From positions 186,001-250,000 of the forward strand of contig JABMLH010000007.1 of assembly GCA_013205085.1 (NCBI GenBank): a stretch of 64,000 nucleotides of DNA. Reading direction: 5' to 3'. A program made the translations under genes and the position numbers. The stretch's first letter is position 1. Every line of letters begins with the position of its first letter. Source of the stretch: Microbacteriaceae bacterium VKM Ac-2854. GTDB taxonomy: Bacteria > Actinomycetota > Actinomycetes > Actinomycetales > Microbacteriaceae. Below are positions 60,715-64,000 of this stretch, piece after piece. Under the pieces are notes generated by a model that made no database searches, had not been told where the DNA came from, and saw nothing but the letters and a program-made list of their open reading frames with translations.

Positions 60715-61254
60715 CTACACCGGCGCCAGCGGCTCCCGCCGCTGCGGCAGTTCGACCTCGATCGCCTGCCCAGCGCGGAGCACGCCGCCGCCGATCACAA
60801 CCGCCATCACACCCGCGCGCCGCTCGACCTCGCCGCTCTCGCCGACGCGCACCAGCTGCTTCAGCAGCCCCGACTCGAAGCCGTCGATCTGAGCACACGG
60901 ATTTCGCAGCCCGGTGATCTCGAGAACGGCGTCGCCCATCCGCAGTCGCGCGCCGGTCGGCAGCCCGAGTAGGTCGATCCCGCGCGTCGTCACGTTCTCG
61001 CCCAACTCGCCAGGCTGCACCCCGAAGCCGAGACCGGCGAGTTCATCGAACAACTCCGCGGCGATCAGGTGCACCTGCCGCAGGTTCGGCGCATCCGGGG
61101 TCCGCAGCAGCCGCGAGCGATGCTGCACCGTCTCACCGAAGTGAGCGTCCCCTTCGACCCCGCGACCGACCACCACGGTGATCTCCTCCCGCGGCTGCTT
61201 CGAGAACTCGTGATTCGGATGCGCGGCGACGGCGACGACGGATGCTCGGGTCAT
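60715..61254 (-). CDS. MOSC-domain protein
   Basis: Predicted 179 aa. VVVGRGVEGDAHFGETVQHRSRL, QVHLIAAELFDELAGLGFGVQPGELGENVTTRGIDLLGLPTGARLRMGDAVLEITGLRNPCAQID (in parts) are the MOSC core, with the conserved Cys of NPC. MOSC proteins handle sulfur or molybdenum-cofactor ligands; the YiiM-like short forms act in detoxifying N-hydroxylated compounds. Start 61254 follows AGGA. Confidence 0.88.
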   Translation of the reverse strand: MTRASVVAVAAHPNHEFSKQPREEITVVVGRGVEGDAHFGETVQHRSRLLRTPDAPNLRQVHLIAAELFDELAGLGFGVQPGELGENVTTRGIDLLGLPTGARLRMGDAVLEITGLRNPCAQIDGFESGLLKQLVRVGESGEVERRAGVMAVVIGGGVLRAGQAIEVELPQRREPLAPV

Positions 61255-61381
61255 GTGTTCATCCTGTCGGGGTTGCTCCGTGTTCGGCCACCCATCAGCG
61301 CCAACCCGATGTCTACGATGAGTGCCGTGGCCGCGCAATGTCGGTAGTCGAACTTAGAGTGGCTGAAACACGTGGGGAGCA

Positions 61382-63319
61382 ATGATGATCGGATACCGAG
61401 CGATCCTTCGACTTGATGACTCGGCTGACGCCGTAGCAGTCGCGGAGGCCGAGCTGCGAACCTGGTTTCGGTCAAAACTCCGTCGTCGCGGACGTGGTGC
61501 TCTTTTGGTCGACGACTGGGATGGTGAGGGCGAGTTCAATCTTGGCAATGGCGCGCAACTCAGGGCGACGCACTGCGACGACGACCGCGACCTGAGCCGC
61601 CGGCGTGCCTACCGCTTCTCGGAGTCGAACTCCGGTCGCACATGGGACGTTTCAGTCCTCGCCCTGTCGACCCCTGCTGCGAACGGCTTCAAGCAATCGC
61701 TTGTGATCGAGGCAGGCGTCAGTGGGTCCGACGCAGACGATCCCGTCGAGCTCGTTGATCCACCACGGATCGTTCGCAATCTGCTTGATACGGCAGTAGT
61801 GACGGAGGGACGTACACGTCTTACGGCCGAGCCCGTTCTTGTCGGAGACCTGGACGGTGTTCATGACGCTTTAGCGGCCGTTACTGACAACTCGAGGACG
61901 AGTTCGGTGATTATCGCTACGTCAGTCGACCTGGAGACCGAAAGACGCTTCGTTGCCGCGGTCTCGAGTCTCACGCGATTCAGCGTAGGCGTCGCGACGA
62001 CCTTCGTCATCAGCGCGCGCATGGCGGAGGAGTTTGATTCTCTCGTCCCGCGAAGTCATCAGGTGCCGCGTGGTCGGGTGCGAACTTACCTCCCCGGCGT
62101 GAGGTTCGACCTCGATGAGGATGCATTGCGGCATCGAGTACTTGGTCCGGCTACATTCGCCCGATCTCTGAGCGATGGGCGTGTCGCTCGGCCGCTACAG
62201 GTAACGCACGCCGCCTCAATGAAAAGGCGGTTCCTAAGTCTCGAGCTGCCTGCAGATATTCGACGATCTCTTTCGGTCTTAGCTCAAGCCGAAAATCGAG
62301 TTCATCGTCGCGCTCTTGTTGACGCCCGAGTGAGCTCTCCCGTTTCTTCCGCGGTTTCGACGCAACATCTGGAGGCGATCGAAGCGGCCCTCCAATTCGA
62401 ACAACCGACTCATGAGCCGGTGACCGCACGACGAGAGCCAGCGCAGGCGTTCGACGGCGGACTTCTTTCGCGCCTCACAAAGATTGTTCGGCGTTGGGTT
62501 AAAGCTGACGCCGTCGACGAGGCGACAATGGATCGCCTGGACAGGTTTATCGAAACGCGCGCATCGGAGGTTACAGTCGCGGAAGAGGAGATCGAGCGAC
62601 AGGGGCAGCTTCACGCGGCCCTTCTCGCATCGAACGCCGAGCTGAATGAACGCATCCAGTCCGTGGAACTCGACCTCGCCATTGAAGCCGAAGCGCTTCG
62701 CAAAGCAGAGAGGGAAGCGGGCTACTTCAAGAGCCGTTTGCTGGCGCTTCAGGCGTTCGATCATTTGTCGGTCCCTCATGACGACGAGGCGTGGAAGCCT
62801 CCGGTCTCGATTGCGGAGATCGTAGCGATCCTGCAGGGCGGCGAATCATCCGATCCTGCTCCAGGTTTCGTCAAGTCACGCATCGAATTCACCGGAGACC
62901 TCTCGACCGTAGTCGAGATCGATAAGAGGGACGCATACGGACAGTATGCTGCTCGGGTCTGGGATTTCATTCGCGTCATCCACGACTACGTCGGCGCGAG
63001 ACAAGCGGGCTGGGAGCGGGGCACGATGCACATCTACCTTTCGTCAGACGATGCTCCTGAAGGATTCAAGTGCACCCCTAGTCGGCATGCCGCCACTGAA
63101 AGCGACTCGGTCTATAATAATTCCTCCTGGTCACGGGAGCGTCTGCTGCCGGTTCCGGTAGAGGTGGATGTTAGTGGCCGAATGATGATGGGTGCGCATT
63201 TCAAAGTATCGACCAATGACACGTTTGCGCCGAGACTGCACTATTTTGACGATACCGAAAATACTGGGAAAGTCTATATCGGATACATTGGAAAACATCT
63301 GACGAATAAGCAGACTTGA
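61382..63319 (+). CDS. Large protein of unknown function with coiled coil, accessory-region gene
   Basis: Predicted 645 aa (or 644 from the second ATG at 61385; GGGGAG precedes both). Three parts can be seen: residues 1 to about 330 form an alpha/beta region (VEAELRTWFRSKL-like start, SSVIIATSVDLETERRFVAAVSSL); about 390-470 is a charged coiled coil (TVAEEEIERQGQLHAALLAS, DLAIEAEALRKAEREAGYF); and about 500-645 is a compact C-terminal domain (ARVWDFIRVIHDYVGARQAG, MHIYLSSDDAPEGFKC, NTGKVYIGYIGKHLTN). I recognise no family. The DNA is visibly less G+C-rich than the rest of the window, pointing to horizontal origin. A defence or toxin-related role is only a guess from context. Confidence 0.8.
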   Translation: MMIGYRAILRLDDSADAVAVAEAELRTWFRSKLRRRGRGALLVDDWDGEGEFNLGNGAQLRATHCDDDRDLSRRRAYRFSESNSGRTWDVSVLALSTPAANGFKQSLVIEAGVSGSDADDPVELVDPPRIVRNLLDTAVVTEGRTRLTAEPVLVGDLDGVHDALAAVTDNSRTSSVIIATSVDLETERRFVAAVSSLTRFSVGVATTFVISARMAEEFDSLVPRSHQVPRGRVRTYLPGVRFDLDEDALRHRVLGPATFARSLSDGRVARPLQVTHAASMKRRFLSLELPADIRRSLSVLAQAENRVHRRALVDARVSSPVSSAVSTQHLEAIEAALQFEQPTHEPVTARREPAQAFDGGLLSRLTKIVRRWVKADAVDEATMDRLDRFIETRASEVTVAEEEIERQGQLHAALLASNAELNERIQSVELDLAIEAEALRKAEREAGYFKSRLLALQAFDHLSVPHDDEAWKPPVSIAEIVAILQGGESSDPAPGFVKSRIEFTGDLSTVVEIDKRDAYGQYAARVWDFIRVIHDYVGARQAGWERGTMHIYLSSDDAPEGFKCTPSRHAATESDSVYNNSSWSRERLLPVPVEVDVSGRMMMGAHFKVSTNDTFAPRLHYFDDTENTGKVYIGYIGKHLTNKQT

Positions 63320-63682
63320 GGCTGAAGTGCATTCGGAGGGATCCATCGACAAGTCAAGCGGGCTGCTCAGGCGTATTTTGACAGACCGCTGAAGGCGCAC
63401 TCCTTTTCGTCGAGACGCGTGAAGTAGCGATCGTTGGTGTCGTGGCGCAGCTGGCTTGGCAAGGCGGCCGGCGCTCGTTCGATGTCGGAGGCCTGCCTCA
63501 CGCTTCTTGGCGGGAAAGGGCAAGGAGACGTGCATGCCCGTTGGGATAGAAGTGTGACCTGCGGTCGTTCGCTGGGTGATCGACCGTTCCGGCCATCCCG
63601 AAGCCGATGTGGCGCGCGCCGCCACCAAGGCACGCCCTGGTGGCAGGAGGAGGACGGCCGCGCGATCTTCGCCCAGGCCAGA
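63320..63682. other. Degenerate DNA in the accessory region
   Basis: No convincing gene spans these 360 bases. Short protein-like stretches appear in several frames on both strands (for example HDTNDRYFTRLDEKECAFS on the minus strand near 63390-63450), each quickly broken. This looks like decayed coding sequence beside the broken toxin gene. Confidence 0.4.
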
Positions 63683-64000
63683 AGCGCGAACGTCTTCATT
63701 GAGGCCAAGAACGCTCACTATCGCTTTTCGATCGCGCCGGGGTTCTGGCAATGGATCTTTCGCGCGCACTCGGCGGAGTAGGTGTTCAGTATTCTGGCGA
63801 TTCGCGATGAGCTGCGCGTCGGGGGCGACGAACTGTCTGAATGGATCAAGACGGAAGTTCCGACGACATTCTTCGTCTCCGCTCCGGCGACCATCGGTCC
63901 GAGTTTGGCCTCGCTGGCGCGGTGGACTGCTGGGCACGATCTCTACACGCAGATGGCTCGAGAGACCTGTCTCGCGTCAGCCGATTACGCGCTCGTTGCG
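63683..64000 (+). pseudogene. DUF4411 (PIN-like toxin) gene remnant with in-frame stop, partial
   Basis: One frame reads SANVFIEAKNAHYRFSIAPG, then FWQWIFRAHSAE, a TAG at 63779-63781, then VFSILAIRDELRVGGDELSEW and on to ASADYALVA at the window edge. This is the order of DUF4411 PIN-like proteins: N-terminal D/N-A-N-VFIEAKN, PGFWDWL, GRVFSI..V.DEL, DELxxW, and FLxxADYxLVA. The expected start (M-x-L-L-D) is degraded, replaced by AQARS, and the TAG replaces the Gly/Arg before VFSI. The same frame continues to the window end, so the lesion is a nonsense change rather than a frameshift. The family works as toxins with HTH/ImmA-type antitoxins. Confidence 0.7.

Noticed and set aside
63131-63937. 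268-codon minus-strand frame over the end of the unknown gene and the DUF4411 remnant
   Set aside because: It crosses the antisense of the intact 645-codon gene and of the DUF4411 remnant, with no family features; short protein-like pieces look like debris.

Overview
The window is G+C-rich actinobacterial DNA. Signs of this are GTG starts, many ATGA/GTGA gene overlaps, several start codons sitting 6-7 nt after a TANNNT -10 box (leaderless genes), and gene families typical of the phylum. The mix of genes and the intergenic palindromes resemble Microbacteriaceae; that placement is inference. No rRNA, tRNA, CRISPR array or intact insertion sequence was seen.

Layout. 1-13.5 kb: a surface polysaccharide locus with two right-to-left blocks (acetyltransferases, glycosyltransferases and a wax-ester-synthase-like acyltransferase) around a left-to-right operon of a Wzz-like protein, a Wzy-like polymerase, a glycosyltransferase, a Wzx-like flippase and an SGNH-hydrolase lipoprotein. 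13.7-20.7 kb: small membrane proteins, purB, a low-molecular-weight tyrosine phosphatase, a WXG100-like protein paired with a long alpha/beta hydrolase, and two exported proteins. 20.8-25.6 kb: hisC and a 2-oxoacid dehydrogenase E1alpha-E1beta-E2 operon without E3. 25.9-28.2 kb: VOC protein, hydrolase, and a DUF1304/TetR pair with two operators. 28.2-31.4 kb: a zinc uptake operon ending in its own Zur-type repressor, with a Zur-like box at the promoter. 31.4-39.3 kb: LacI repressor, two Gfo/Idh/MocA oxidoreductases and a Frc-type sugar ABC transporter with a GntR regulator. 39.3-42 kb: pnuC, a half-length asparaginase, an unknown gene and a TetR regulator. 42.1-50.7 kb: a urea/guanidine-type carboxylase cluster (permease, two DUF1989 proteins, carboxylase, allophanate hydrolase). 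50.9-54.5 kb: VOC protein, hydrolase, a leader-peptide-like element before an unusual patatin, and a long-form GAPDH. 54.9-59.9 kb: an Lrp-type regulator and an M20 hydrolase-DUF3100-serine dehydratase operon. 60-64 kb: an accessory end with small uncertain genes, a MOSC protein, a less G+C-rich 645-codon gene of unknown function and a broken DUF4411 (PIN-like) toxin gene.

A recurring feature is intergenic palindromes of at least three sequence families (cores GGGTTGTCACT, GAGATGCCTCTT and GGTTGAGCTTGCCGAAACC). They lie between convergent genes or in gaps between co-directional genes and look like repeated terminator or REP-type elements. The most interesting leads are the unknown 645-codon gene with the toxin remnant, the ESX-like hydrolase pair, the 19-codon Arg-rich leader with its hairpin before a patatin that lacks the glycine-rich oxyanion loop, and a guanidine/urea degradation operon that appears to be under a TetR operator rather than a guanidine riboswitch.
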